Shown: one piece after another, positions 1-8,614 of the stretch
How positions within the stretch are numbered: the first letter of the stretch is position 1
Layout of the letters: the number at the start of each line of letters is the position of its first letter
From: Mageeibacillus sp. UBA1212
GTDB lineage: Bacteria; Bacillota; Clostridia; UBA1212
Reading direction: 5' to 3'
Length of the DNA: 47,613 nt
Assembly (NCBI GenBank): GCA_002309655.1
Contig: DBXM01000018.1
Span: 28,232-75,844 of the forward strand
Position numbers and translations under genes: made by a program
The notes under the pieces: model-generated
The model's database searches: none
Seen by the model: only the letters and a program-made list of their open reading frames with translations
What the model was told of the DNA's origin: nothing

Positions 1-3000
1 AACTTGTTCCACCTGCCGTCGCCGAGAATGAAGCAGTCGCCGTTCGCGTTGAGGTAGGCGGTGTTGCGGCGGCCCGCGGAAATGTCGGTGACGTTCGTAG
101 CGATCCTCTGGAACGAGGACGTGCTGTTGCCGTAGTTGGCTGTTCCGAGCTGGCCGTAGCTGTTGTTGCCGATGCCCCAGAGAACGCCGTTCTTGTCGAG
201 AACGAGCAGATGGTCGAAGCCGACGCTGATGTCGACGGCGTCGCCGGAGAAGTCGACGATGCCCCAGCCGGGCGCGCCCGCGGTCCTGCCGAGAGCGGGG
301 CCGTTGGAGCCGATAGAATAGATCTCGCCGTCAAGGGTGAGCACCGCCGCGGTGATTGCCGCGAAGTTGCTGTTTTCGTTGTCGTTGCTCTTGCAGACGG
401 AAATTCTCGCGACGTTGTCCATGATGAACCTCGGCTTTGTCACGCTTGTGACGGCAACGCCGGCGTCGAGAATGTTGTTGCAGTTGTAGCCCCATCCGTA
501 GAGCTTGCCGCTCTCGTCGAGGTAGTAGATCGTGTAGCCTGCCGCGGTGATGCCGGGGTGCACCGTGATGCCGGTGTTGCCCGCGCTGTTCTTGGAGGCC
601 TCGATCGAGAACGTTCCCGACTTGCTCACCGTGAACGACGCGCTCGCGCCATTCTTGGTGGTCGCTTTTCCGTCGGCGTCGGTGAACGTTATCGACTTGA
701 TCGTATAGCCGGACTTCGCGGTCGCCTCGATGTGGTAGGTGGCCTGATTTTCGAATTTCTGGGTCCAGCCGTTCGCGACGGCGTTGCCGTTGATCTTGAC
801 GGTCGCGCGCGATTCGAGGAACGAGACGGAAACGTAATTGCCCGTGAGGCTCATGAGGTACGCCTCGTTTACGCCGAAGTAGTTGCAGAGGTACGATATC
901 GCGTAGGGGTTTCGGTTGCGCAGGAAGTTGCGGATCAGAGACACACCGTTGTTGTACGCGGACCAGTTGGCGCCGTCGCCGCTGCCCCATCTGTCGACCT
1001 GAAGCTGGAATATGGGCGCGCGCTCCGCGACGACCTTGTCGAGCTCGGCCTCCATTTCGGAAGGCACGTAGATCTCATTCACGACCTCGTAGAACCTTGC
1101 CAGGAACTGCCTCTTGAACGACTCGTTCTGGATCAGGGCGTTCATGATGTTGCCGACAACGCAGTGCGTCGTGTTGATCCAGCCGTAGTAGTTGCTCGCG
1201 GGGCCCGTGTCGATGCCCGGGAAGTCGAGACCGAAGTCCATGTCGAGAAGCGAGAAGCGCCACTTTGTGTAGCCCTTCGTGCGGTCGGCGTCGCCTGCGC
1301 GGTTGCGCCAGACTTTGATGTTGTTCTCGGGCCAGTCGCGGGCGCTGAAGTAGATTCTCGCGATGTACATGTCGATGAACGAGTCGATGTCCATCCTGTC
1401 GGTGACGTACTTGTACGACGTCGCGTTCGTCATGCTGTGGTTCTTGATGTAACTGACGAGCTGGTTGAACGGGTCGGCGTCGTCGTCGAGACCGGACGTG
1501 ACTACGTAAGGCGCGTTCTGGTTCGTGTGGACCTGCGAATAGTCGCTTTCGATGAGGGCCACGTTGTCCTTGTCGACGCCGTAGTGTTCTTCGACGTAGT
1601 CGCCGCTGTAGCGTTCGCGAACGTTGTAGACGCCCCAGAACTCGCCGTTGAAGAACACGAGTGCCGGCGCGTACGCCTGCGTTTCGAGGTTAAGCGCGCG
1701 GCTGAGACGCTGCATCACCACGTCGCGAATGTAGGTCTGCGCGCAGTCGTTTCCGGAGTTTCTGATGAGAAGGCGGCCGAACTCGGTGATGGTCTGCCCC
1801 TTGCAGTTGGTGGAATACCCCTTGAAGAGGTCGTAGTAGAGCTTGTCGTCCATTCCGCCGCCGGGGTTGTTCGCCTTTTTGTAGTAGATCTTGAGCGACT
1901 TCATGTGCCAGCCGGAGGAGCCGTGGCCGCTGACGGAGAACTCCACGTTGGAGTATCCGCGGCGCACGCCGTTCTCGTCGAACACCTCCATGACGCCTGT
2001 TCCGCGCATGTTCGGGTCGTTCGTGCTCGGGTAGTAGTGGTTGTAGAAGCCCTCGGAGCCCGCGATGACTTCCTTGGGAAGGGAGACCGACATAACGGTC
2101 ACCTTGTAGTTCTTCATCGCGGACGACACGAAATACGAAGAGGTGTAAACGTCCGTGCTGGTAGAGCCGTTGGTCGCGTAGGCCTTGATGACGTGGCCGC
2201 CTATAAGGGTCGAAACGTTCGGCTTGTACTTGCTGTCGCCCATTTTGTTCGCAACGTACTTCGTGGTCTCGCCGTAGCCCTTTCTCGTGGAGTCGGGAAG
2301 GCTGATGGCGGCGGTGTACTTGACCCGCGTGCCGGACGTTGTCGGGTCGGAGCCGTCGATGGTGTAGTAGATAGTATAGCCCGAAGCCGCGGAGAGTGTC
2401 AGCGTCTGAGCGGAGGAGTAGAATCCCGGTGTCAGGCTGAACTTCACCTCGTTGAGGAGGCAGCGGGTGATCGTGTTGGTGGCGGTCGAAGACTTCGGCG
2501 AGATCTGCGCGAGCGTCACGGAGTTGGCCTTGCCGAGGTTGACAAGGTGGTAGCTGCTGTCGGTGGTGAGAGCGGTCCTGACGGCGAATTTGGCCTTCGA
2601 CATATCGTCAACGTAGCCCGTGTCGAAATAGAACGTATCGGAGGCGCAGAAATACGCGACCTTCTCGGTAATCTCGGCAGTCTGCGTCGAAACGGAGAGC
2701 TTGCGCCCCGAGAGCGCCAGAACGAGCGAGATCTCCTTGCTGTCGATCGTCACCGCCCACTCGGCGTCGTAGCTCTGAATCTTCGCCATTTCGTTGGCGG
2801 TCTTGTATTCCTTGCCGGACGCGGTGCAGGAAGCGCACCTGATGAGGAAGTAGCCGTTCGCCTTGATCGTCTTGTTCCCGAAGCCGAACTGCTTGTAGGC
2901 GGTGTCGTTCAGCGTTTTATAGTACACGGAAAGACCGTCCAGGTTGATGTCCTTCGAGGTCGTGTTGTAGAGCTCGATGAAGCTGTGCTCACAGACGCCG

Positions 3001-3536
3001 TCGTTGTTGCCGCCGTTTCCGTAGACCTTCGAGATCACGACGCCCTGGTAGTCGGAGAGCTTTGCGCCGGGTTTGGCGGTGGGCTCTGCAGTCGGCTGGG
3101 CGGCCGTGGGAGTCGGAGTCGGAGTGGGGGTAGGCGTGGGCGTCGGCGTGTCGGTGGGAGCCTGGGTGGGCTCGTCGGTGGGCGCTTCGGTGGGAACCTC
3201 GGTCATCTCCTCGGTGGGACTTTCGGAGGGCTCGTCCGTCGGGATTTCAGTCTCCGCTGCGGGCGTTTCGCTCTCCTCGGGAACCTCCGTGGGACCTTCG
3301 GTGGGCGCCTTTGTGGGCTCTACCGTCTCATCCGGCGGCGCGGGTGTGTCGTCCGCGGGCGCGGGAGTTGCCTCTCCGGTATCAGCCGTCGCGGTCGCCC
3401 CGGGAGCCTCCGTGTCTTCAATAATAGAAGTCGGATCCGGAACGTCCGTTCCGTGGTGCCTGTTGCACCCGACCGACCCTAAAAGCAGGCACAGCGCCAG
3501 TGCCGCGGGGATGATTCTTTTCAAAATTTTCGTCAT
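1..3536 (-). CDS. Secreted CotH-kinase-family lipoprotein with lamin-tail and RCC1-like repeats (3' truncated by window edge)
   Basis: Reading the minus strand from ATG 3536 gives an open frame that runs off the left edge (about 1178 residues seen). It has a lipoprotein signal peptide (GSVGC, Cys24), then a Pro/Thr/Glu-rich linker to about residue 155. A lamin-tail-like domain follows (about 160-305; VVISKVYGNGG, SFIELYN), then a chitobiase/HEX C-terminal-type repeat (about 365-415; YYTIDGSDPTTSGT). The CotH kinase domain (about 470-815) contains RNSGND, FFNGEFWGVYNVRERY and LLDMDFG. After a beta-rich spacer come RCC1-like repeats (about 985 onward; LDKNGVLWGIGNNSYGQLG). CotH kinases are atypical kinases known from spore coats and in secreted multidomain proteins; the substrate here is unknown. 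In-frame ATGs at 3548 and 3557 are alternative starts. The long plus-strand open frame opposite it is a GC-rich shadow. Domain calls are by motif; the true C-terminus lies outside the window. Confidence 0.88.
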   Translation of the reverse strand, partial: MTKILKRIIPAALALCLLLGSVGCNRHHGTDVPDPTSIIEDTEAPGATATADTGEATPAPADDTPAPPDETVEPTKAPTEGPTEVPEESETPAAETEIPTDEPSESPTEEMTEVPTEAPTDEPTQAPTDTPTPTPTPTPTPTPTAAQPTAEPTAKPGAKLSDYQGVVISKVYGNGGNNDGVCEHSFIELYNTTSKDINLDGLSVYYKTLNDTAYKQFGFGNKTIKANGYFLIRCASCTASGKEYKTANEMAKIQSYDAEWAVTIDSKEISLVLALSGRKLSVSTQTAEITEKVAYFCASDTFYFDTGYVDDMSKAKFAVRTALTTDSSYHLVNLGKANSVTLAQISPKSSTATNTITRCLLNEVKFSLTPGFYSSAQTLTLSAASGYTIYYTIDGSDPTTSGTRVKYTAAISLPDSTRKGYGETTKYVANKMGDSKYKPNVSTLIGGHVIKAYATNGSTSTDVYTSSYFVSSAMKNYKVTVMSVSLPKEVIAGSEGFYNHYYPSTNDPNMRGTGVMEVFDENGVRRGYSNVEFSVSGHGSSGWHMKSLKIYYKKANNPGGGMDDKLYYDLFKGYSTNCKGQTITEFGRLLIRNSGNDCAQTYIRDVVMQRLSRALNLETQAYAPALVFFNGEFWGVYNVRERYSGDYVEEHYGVDKDNVALIESDYSQVHTNQNAPYVVTSGLDDDADPFNQLVSYIKNHSMTNATSYKYVTDRMDIDSFIDMYIARIYFSARDWPENNIKVWRNRAGDADRTKGYTKWRFSLLDMDFGLDFPGIDTGPASNYYGWINTTHCVVGNIMNALIQNESFKRQFLARFYEVVNEIYVPSEMEAELDKVVAERAPIFQLQVDRWGSGDGANWSAYNNGVSLIRNFLRNRNPYAISYLCNYFGVNEAYLMSLTGNYVSVSFLESRATVKINGNAVANGWTQKFENQATYHIEATAKSGYTIKSITFTDADGKATTKNGASASFTVSKSGTFSIEASKNSAGNTGITVHPGITAAGYTIYYLDESGKLYGWGYNCNNILDAGVAVTSVTKPRFIMDNVARISVCKSNDNENSNFAAITAAVLTLDGEIYSIGSNGPALGRTAGAPGWGIVDFSGDAVDISVGFDHLLVLDKNGVLWGIGNNSYGQLGTANYGNSTSSFQRIATNVTDISAGRRNTAYLNANGDCFILGDGRWNK

Positions 3537-3670
3537 TGAGAAACTCATCTCTTTCATTCCGTTCTTTGCAAGATGTAAAGCCTTCAAAATTGCCGCCGGA
3601 AGCCAACGCTTTCCGCTCTTTCCCGGCCGTTCGCGCGCCGCCTGACGCGCCTGATTGCTACTGTCCGTTG

Positions 3671-3699
3671 ATTATAACACATGAAATCCGATTTTTCTA
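3671..3699 (-). promoter_or_regulatory. Predicted sigma-A promoter for the CotH-family gene
   Basis: On the minus strand TAGAAA (3694-3699) and a perfect TATAAT (3671-3676) are separated by 17 bp. The -35 box is weak (4 of 6). The leader to the start codon would be about 130 nt. Confidence 0.45.
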
Positions 3700-3802
3700 T
3701 AAAAATTATTTTGCGCGCGCGTTTCAAGGTGGTTTTAAAGATTCTTTCCCGCGGGACACCCGAAAAGCGGGCGTTTCCTGCGCTTTTTCCGGCGCGGGAA
3801 GG

Positions 3803-3831
3803 TTGAAAAAACGCCCCGGGAATGGTATATT
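3803..3831 (+). promoter_or_regulatory. Predicted sigma-A promoter for the DUF4091 pair
   Basis: TTGAAA (3803-3808), 17 bp, TATATT (3826-3831), about 40 nt before the expected leader end and the ATG at 3880. The second DUF4091 gene has no obvious promoter of its own, so this probably drives both. Confidence 0.65.
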
Positions 3832-3879
3832 ATTCATATAAAAACGCGTGACGCGCGGGTTCGTGAACGGAGAAAATTA

Positions 3880-5526
3880 ATGGGAAACAGACGGAAGACA
3901 ATTACGAGAGCGGTTCTCGCGGCGCTGGCTGCGGCGGTGGCGCTTTCCGGGCTTGTGCTCACCGGATGTGAGGAATCGGGAGGAACAACTATGTGGTTTG
4001 AGTCGCCCATGAAGAAGATTTTGGAAAATACCGAACCGGTGAACAGGCCGGACTACACCGTCTACATGGCGCGTGAAGAGTACGAGGGCTGCCAGGCGGT
4101 GTTCCGGTACAAGTACACGGTGGGGAGCGCCCGCGTCGAGGTCTCGGAGCCCGTGAACGAAAAGGGCGCCGTTCTTAAATACGAGGTATTCGCGGAGCAC
4201 TACGTGCCGACCGTCTACTCGCTTCCTTTCTTCGCCGACGAAACGCTGAACGGTGTCGCCGCGAACTACCCTGACGCGCTGAAGCCGCTTCCCGACGAGA
4301 TACCGTTCTACTCCAACACGTCGACGCCTGTCTACATTCTTTTCGATTCCCACGGCGCAGAGGCGGGCGACTACAGATCGACCGTCACCGTCACCGAGAA
4401 CGGGAAGGTGCTCGACTCGGGCGAGATCACAATTCACGTCTGGCAGTTCGAGCTTCCCGCAAAAAAAACGATGCAGACGGCGGTGGGCCTGAGCCGCTCC
4501 GACATCGCGGCGCTTCACAACCTCACCGATTCGGACGAAATCAAGGAACTATATAAAAAGTACTACGACTTCCTGCTGGAGCACAACTGCTCCTCCTACA
4601 CGCTGCCGTACGACATTCTCGACGAACGCGCCGACAAGTACATGGACGACCCGCGGGTGACCTCTTTCAGAGTGCCCTATTCGGACAACGACGACACGAT
4701 CCGCGCGTACTACCGGAAGCTCAGCACCAAACAGGAGTGGCTCAAGAAGGCCTACTTCTACCCGATCGACGAACCCGCCGAGTACTCGGACTACATGAGG
4801 ATAATCGACGTCGGCCGCCGGCTTGGCGGACTGTTCCCGGGCTACAGGCTCTGCGTTCCGTTCTTTATCGACCCGGAAATGGGCGACGGCAGCGACGCGA
4901 TAACGCAGGCGGCGGAGGTGATCAACGTCTGGTGCCCGAAGCTTCACGTTTTCGACTCGTCGAACATCTACAACGACGTCCAGATGGCGCGCGAGAAGCC
5001 TTTTGCGGAGCGGATGCTGGACGAGAGGCGGGAAGGCGACGACGTGTGGTGCTACGTGTGTTGGGAGCCGGGCGACCCCTATGCGAACCTGTACGTGAAC
5101 ATGCAGGGCGTCAAGAACCGGGCAATCTTCTGGCAGGCCGACGTCTACGGCGTGAACGGTTTCCTCTACTGGCGCGTGAATTTCTGGGAGCAGATCAAGG
5201 ACCCGTGGAAGGACCAGAACACGGTCAAGTGGCTGACTTCGTACGTCTACGGCGACGGATCGCTTGTCTACAACGGGAACGCGGTGGGGGTCGACGGCGC
5301 CTGTTCGTCTCTGAGGCTTGAGGCGGTGCGGGACGGCGTGGACGACTACGAACTGATCCAGATGGCGAGGCGGCTCGGGGTTCCCGAAAAAGTCGTCGAG
5401 AAGGCGGTCGGCATTGTGGCGCGGAGCGTTTCCGACTACACGGACAACGACGGCGACATCCGGAACGCGCGGTACATTCTGGGAACGCTGATCGAGCGCG
5501 AGTATCTGAAAACCGCCGGAAAATGA
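3880..5526 (+). CDS. DUF4091 / GH123-like lipoprotein, copy 1
   Basis: 548 aa. The lipoprotein signal has the lipobox LTGC with Cys30, so the mature protein should sit on the outer face of the membrane. The C-terminal third carries the DUF4091 signature LRLEAVRDGVDDYELIQMAR. The central TIM-barrel-like part contains YPIDEP with adjacent acids D297-E298. DUF4091 proteins are related to GH123 N-acetylgalactosaminidases, where a neighbouring Asp-Glu pair drives substrate-assisted catalysis; a hexosaminidase-type activity is therefore an inference. The RBS GGAG lies 7 nt before ATG 3880. A closely related paralogue follows 72 bp downstream on the same strand, and the two are probably co-transcribed. 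Substrate unknown. Confidence 0.88.
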   Translation: MGNRRKTITRAVLAALAAAVALSGLVLTGCEESGGTTMWFESPMKKILENTEPVNRPDYTVYMAREEYEGCQAVFRYKYTVGSARVEVSEPVNEKGAVLKYEVFAEHYVPTVYSLPFFADETLNGVAANYPDALKPLPDEIPFYSNTSTPVYILFDSHGAEAGDYRSTVTVTENGKVLDSGEITIHVWQFELPAKKTMQTAVGLSRSDIAALHNLTDSDEIKELYKKYYDFLLEHNCSSYTLPYDILDERADKYMDDPRVTSFRVPYSDNDDTIRAYYRKLSTKQEWLKKAYFYPIDEPAEYSDYMRIIDVGRRLGGLFPGYRLCVPFFIDPEMGDGSDAITQAAEVINVWCPKLHVFDSSNIYNDVQMAREKPFAERMLDERREGDDVWCYVCWEPGDPYANLYVNMQGVKNRAIFWQADVYGVNGFLYWRVNFWEQIKDPWKDQNTVKWLTSYVYGDGSLVYNGNAVGVDGACSSLRLEAVRDGVDDYELIQMARRLGVPEKVVEKAVGIVARSVSDYTDNDGDIRNARYILGTLIEREYLKTAGK

Positions 5527-5598
5527 AGAAAAAACGGCGGAAAACGGTGAAAACCGCAGGAAAATGAAGGAAAAACTCCGGAAATAAAAAGGAGATCA

Positions 5599-7239
5599 AT
5601 GCTTATGAAGCTGACAAAAAAGAAGTTTCCGGCCGCCGCGGGGGTTGTTCTTGCCACGGTGATTCTGACCGTCTGCATGCTTCCCGCAGGCTGCTCGCCC
5701 GGGAAAGCAACTACGATGTGGTTCGAGCCGCCGACAAAAAAGGTGCTCCGCGGCGACGCCCCGGGAACCCGGAGTTCGTTCACCGTCTACATGGCGGGAG
5801 AGGAGTACGAGGGTTGCCAGGCGGTGTTCAAGTACGACTATTTCACCGGGCCGGTCACCGTTTCTGTCACGCAGCCGGTCAGCGCAAGCGGCGCCACGCT
5901 GAATGCCTCTCTCTACGCTGAACACTACGTTCCCACGGTGTACTCGGTTCCGTTTTTTGACGAGAAGCTCCACGGAAAGACCGAGGACTACCCGGACGGC
6001 CTCAGCCCGCTCACCGGCGACATCGAGTTTTATTCGAACTCGGCCACGCCTGTGTACATTCTTTTTGACTCCCACGGCGCCGAACCCGGCGACTACACCG
6101 CGACCGTTACCGCGACCTGCAACGGCGAGGTGCTCGACTCGGGCGAGGTGAAGATCCACGTCTGGAATTTCAGCCTTCCCGTCGCGAAAGCAATGAAGGT
6201 CACCGCGGGACTCGACGAGACGCGGCTTGGGCAGACCACTAAAGAAGCCGACGCCGCAGACAGGAAGGCCACCTACGTCGAGTACTGGAAGTACCTTCTC
6301 GACCACAACGTGTGCCCCTTCAGGCTGCCGTACGACATTCTCGACGAAAGGGCCGACGAGTTCCTGAACGACCCGCGCCTCACCGTTTTCGAGGTGCCGA
6401 GCAACGAGAGCGACGATACGATCCGCCAGTACTACCAAAAGCTGAGCGCGAACCCGGAATGGCTTGAAAAAAGTTACTTCTACCCGCTGGACGAGCCGAG
6501 CGACCAGAACGGCTACCTGGCGATTATTTCCGCCGGCGAACGGCTGACGGCGATCTTCCCGGAGTTCAGAATGTGCGTTCCGTTCTTCGCGAATCCCGAC
6601 ATGGGCGAACAGGGCGACGGCATCGACGTGGCTTCCCGATACGTGAACATCTGGTGCCCCAAGCTGCACTGCTTCGACCAGGAGAACATCTACTCGACGA
6701 AACAGGCGGCAACGAAGCAGCCCTTCGCGGAGAGAATGCTGGCCGAAAAGGCGGAGGGCGACGACCTCTGGTGGTACGTCTGCTGGGAACCCGGCGAGCC
6801 CTACTGCAACCTTTACGTGAATATGCCAGGCGTGCGCCACCGCTCGATCTTCTGGCAGGCCGACCTCTACGGGGTCGAAGGGTTCCTTTTCTGGAGCGTC
6901 AACTACTGGAGCGAGGTCTACAGCCCCTGGGAGGACATGGCCACCGTCAAGAACCTCTCGCCCTACGTGTACGGCGACGGCTCCCTCATGTACCCCGGCA
7001 ACCTGATCGGAGTGAACGGCCCCTGCTCGTCCCTGCGGCTTGAAGCGGTCCGCGACGGCGTCGACGACTACGAAATGATCGCGATGGCGAGAAATTTGGG
7101 CATTACGGAGCAGACGATAAGGAAGGTCGTCAACCTGGTCGCGAAGAGCATTACCGACTACAGCGACAACGACGACGACATCCAGAGGGCGCGAATCGTG
7201 CTGGCGACGCTTATCGAGAAGAAACTGGCCGAGGGCTGA
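5599..7239 (+). CDS. DUF4091 / GH123-like lipoprotein, copy 2
   Basis: 546 aa paralogue of the preceding gene, colinear over its whole length (TTMWFE near the mature N-terminus, EEYEGCQAVFKYDY, AEHYVPTVYS, YVCWEPGEPYCNLYVNM). The lipobox is LPAGC with Cys32. The predicted catalytic acids are in YPLDEP (D298-E299), and the DUF4091 signature LRLEAVRDGVDDYEMI is intact. Start ATG 5599 is only 4 nt after AAGGAG; the in-frame ATG at 5605 has more normal spacing and could be the real start. The 72-bp gap from copy 1 is purine-rich with short imperfect repeats. A strong hairpin terminator follows. Function as an extracellular glycan hydrolase is inferred from family. Confidence 0.88.
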   Translation: MLMKLTKKKFPAAAGVVLATVILTVCMLPAGCSPGKATTMWFEPPTKKVLRGDAPGTRSSFTVYMAGEEYEGCQAVFKYDYFTGPVTVSVTQPVSASGATLNASLYAEHYVPTVYSVPFFDEKLHGKTEDYPDGLSPLTGDIEFYSNSATPVYILFDSHGAEPGDYTATVTATCNGEVLDSGEVKIHVWNFSLPVAKAMKVTAGLDETRLGQTTKEADAADRKATYVEYWKYLLDHNVCPFRLPYDILDERADEFLNDPRLTVFEVPSNESDDTIRQYYQKLSANPEWLEKSYFYPLDEPSDQNGYLAIISAGERLTAIFPEFRMCVPFFANPDMGEQGDGIDVASRYVNIWCPKLHCFDQENIYSTKQAATKQPFAERMLAEKAEGDDLWWYVCWEPGEPYCNLYVNMPGVRHRSIFWQADLYGVEGFLFWSVNYWSEVYSPWEDMATVKNLSPYVYGDGSLMYPGNLIGVNGPCSSLRLEAVRDGVDDYEMIAMARNLGITEQTIRKVVNLVAKSITDYSDNDDDIQRARIVLATLIEKKLAEG

Positions 7240-7259
7240 AATAATATATAGAATGGGAC

Positions 7260-7310
7260 GGCGGCGGACCCGGCGGGAAGTTTTTAAACCCGGGGCCGCC
7301 GCCTTTCCCG
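7260..7310 (+). terminator. Rho-independent-type terminator after the DUF4091 pair
   Basis: Arms 7260-7273 and 7290-7303 pair over 14 positions with one mismatch (GGCGGCGG on the left, CCGCCGCC on the right). A modest T-rich tail follows. Confidence 0.65.
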
Positions 7311-7353
7311 TCTTTCCCGGACGCTTTTTTGCCTTTAAAAACCGCGATAGCCG

Positions 7354-7382
7354 TTGACATTCCCCGCGGACTTGTTTATAAT
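7354..7382 (+). promoter_or_regulatory. Perfect-consensus sigma-A promoter for serC-serA
   Basis: TTGACA (7354-7359), 17 bp, TATAAT (7377-7382): all 12 consensus bases with ideal spacing. The leader to the serC ATG is about 100 nt, and no recognised riboswitch was seen in it. Confidence 0.88.
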
Positions 7383-7492
7383 TGCTAATTTATACGCGCC
7401 GTGCGCGCGAAATAAAGTAAAAAGCGCGGATTCATGCGTCCGGGTACGGGCTGCGCGAAACGCGTCTTACGAAGAGCTAAGGAGGAGAGAAA

Positions 7493-8578
7493 ATGGAACG
7501 CGTGTACAACTTTTCCGCAGGACCTTCCGTGATCGCGGAGAGCGTGCTTAAAAAAGCGCAGGCTGAGCTCGTGAACTACGGCGACGCGGGAATGTCGGTT
7601 ATGGAGATGAGCCACAGGTCGCCGGTCTACCAGGCGATTATCGACGAGACAGAGTCGATCTTAAGGGGGCTGCTCAAAATTCCGGACAATTATTCGGTGC
7701 TGTTCCTGCAGGGAGGCGCTTCGTCCCAGTTCGCGATGATCCCTCTCAACCTGGCGAACGGTTCCGGAAAGATCGACCTTGTGCTCACCGGCCAGTGGGC
7801 CACGAAGGCGTCCCAGGAGGCTTCAAAATACTGCAAGGTGAACGTCGTCGGCTCCTCAAAAGAGCAGAATTTCAGCTGCATTCCGGCGCTTGACAAGAGC
7901 AAATTCGACCCTGAGGCCGACTACTTCTACATCTGCGCCAACAACACGATCTACGGAACGCGCTTCGCGGAGCTTCCCGAGTGCGGAAACGTGCCGCTCG
8001 TCGCGGACATGTCTTCCTGCATTCTCTCGGAGGAGATCAACGTCGCGGACTACGGCCTGATTTTCGCCGGCGCTCAGAAAAACATGGGCCCCGCGGGTCT
8101 CACGGTCGTCATTATCCGCAAGGATCTGATCGGGAAGGCGCGCGAGTTCACGCCGACGATGTTCGACTACGCGATCCACGACAAAAACGGTTCGATGTAC
8201 AACACGCCGCCCACGTTCGCGATCTACGTCTGCAAGCTCGTTCTGGAATGGCTGCGCGACGAGATCGGCGGAATCGCGGCAATGCAGGAGATCAACCGCA
8301 AAAAGGCGGCGATGTTCTACGACTACCTGGATTCCTCAAAGCTTTTTAAGCCGACAGTCCACGGAAAAGACCGCTCGTTCATGAACATTCCGTTCGTGAC
8401 CGGCAACGAGGACAAGGACAAGGCGTTCGTGAAGGCCGCGGCGGCAGCCGGCTTTGTGAACCTTAAAGGCCACAGAAGCGTAGGCGGCATGCGCGCGTCG
8501 ATCTACAACGCGATGCCTGTCGAGGGCGTGAAAAAGCTCGTCGACTTTATGAGCGCGTTCGAAAAAGAGAACGGCTGA
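7493..8578 (+). CDS. serC: Phosphoserine aminotransferase
   Basis: 361 aa, the usual family length. A cytoplasmic, PLP-dependent transaminase that converts 3-phosphohydroxypyruvate and glutamate to O-phosphoserine and 2-oxoglutarate, the second step of serine synthesis. Family landmarks are the N-terminus VYNFSAGPS, SVMEMSHRS, FLQGGASSQF, and the PLP lysine K196 in FAGAQKNMGPAG. The C-terminus has GHRSVGGMRASIYNAMP, which binds the substrate phosphate. The start follows AAGGAGGAGAGAAA. serA lies 36 bp downstream, so the two form a serine operon expressed from the consensus promoter at 7354-7382. Confidence 0.97.
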   Translation: MERVYNFSAGPSVIAESVLKKAQAELVNYGDAGMSVMEMSHRSPVYQAIIDETESILRGLLKIPDNYSVLFLQGGASSQFAMIPLNLANGSGKIDLVLTGQWATKASQEASKYCKVNVVGSSKEQNFSCIPALDKSKFDPEADYFYICANNTIYGTRFAELPECGNVPLVADMSSCILSEEINVADYGLIFAGAQKNMGPAGLTVVIIRKDLIGKAREFTPTMFDYAIHDKNGSMYNTPPTFAIYVCKLVLEWLRDEIGGIAAMQEINRKKAAMFYDYLDSSKLFKPTVHGKDRSFMNIPFVTGNEDKDKAFVKAAAAAGFVNLKGHRSVGGMRASIYNAMPVEGVKKLVDFMSAFEKENG

Positions 8579-8614
8579 TCCGGGAAATATTTCCCGCGGG
8601 AGGGTACTGAAGTT

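Larger units (their letters stand above)
3537..3879. other. Divergent intergenic region
   Basis: This 343-bp gap separates two divergent lipoprotein genes. It holds one predicted promoter for each direction and an AT-rich tract around 3670-3712. No RNA gene or convincing ORF was seen. Confidence 0.6.

Noticed and set aside
210..3482. Plus-strand open frame of about 1090 codons
   Set aside because: It is antisense to the CotH-family gene, is rich in Arg/Val/Gly/Asp as expected of a GC-rich shadow, and has no family motifs or RBS. The minus strand carries recognisable domains.
5596..6840. Minus-strand open frame of about 414 codons
   Set aside because: It lies opposite the second DUF4091 gene, which has a lipobox and signature motif. 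The similar frames opposite the first copy reflect shared codon bias.
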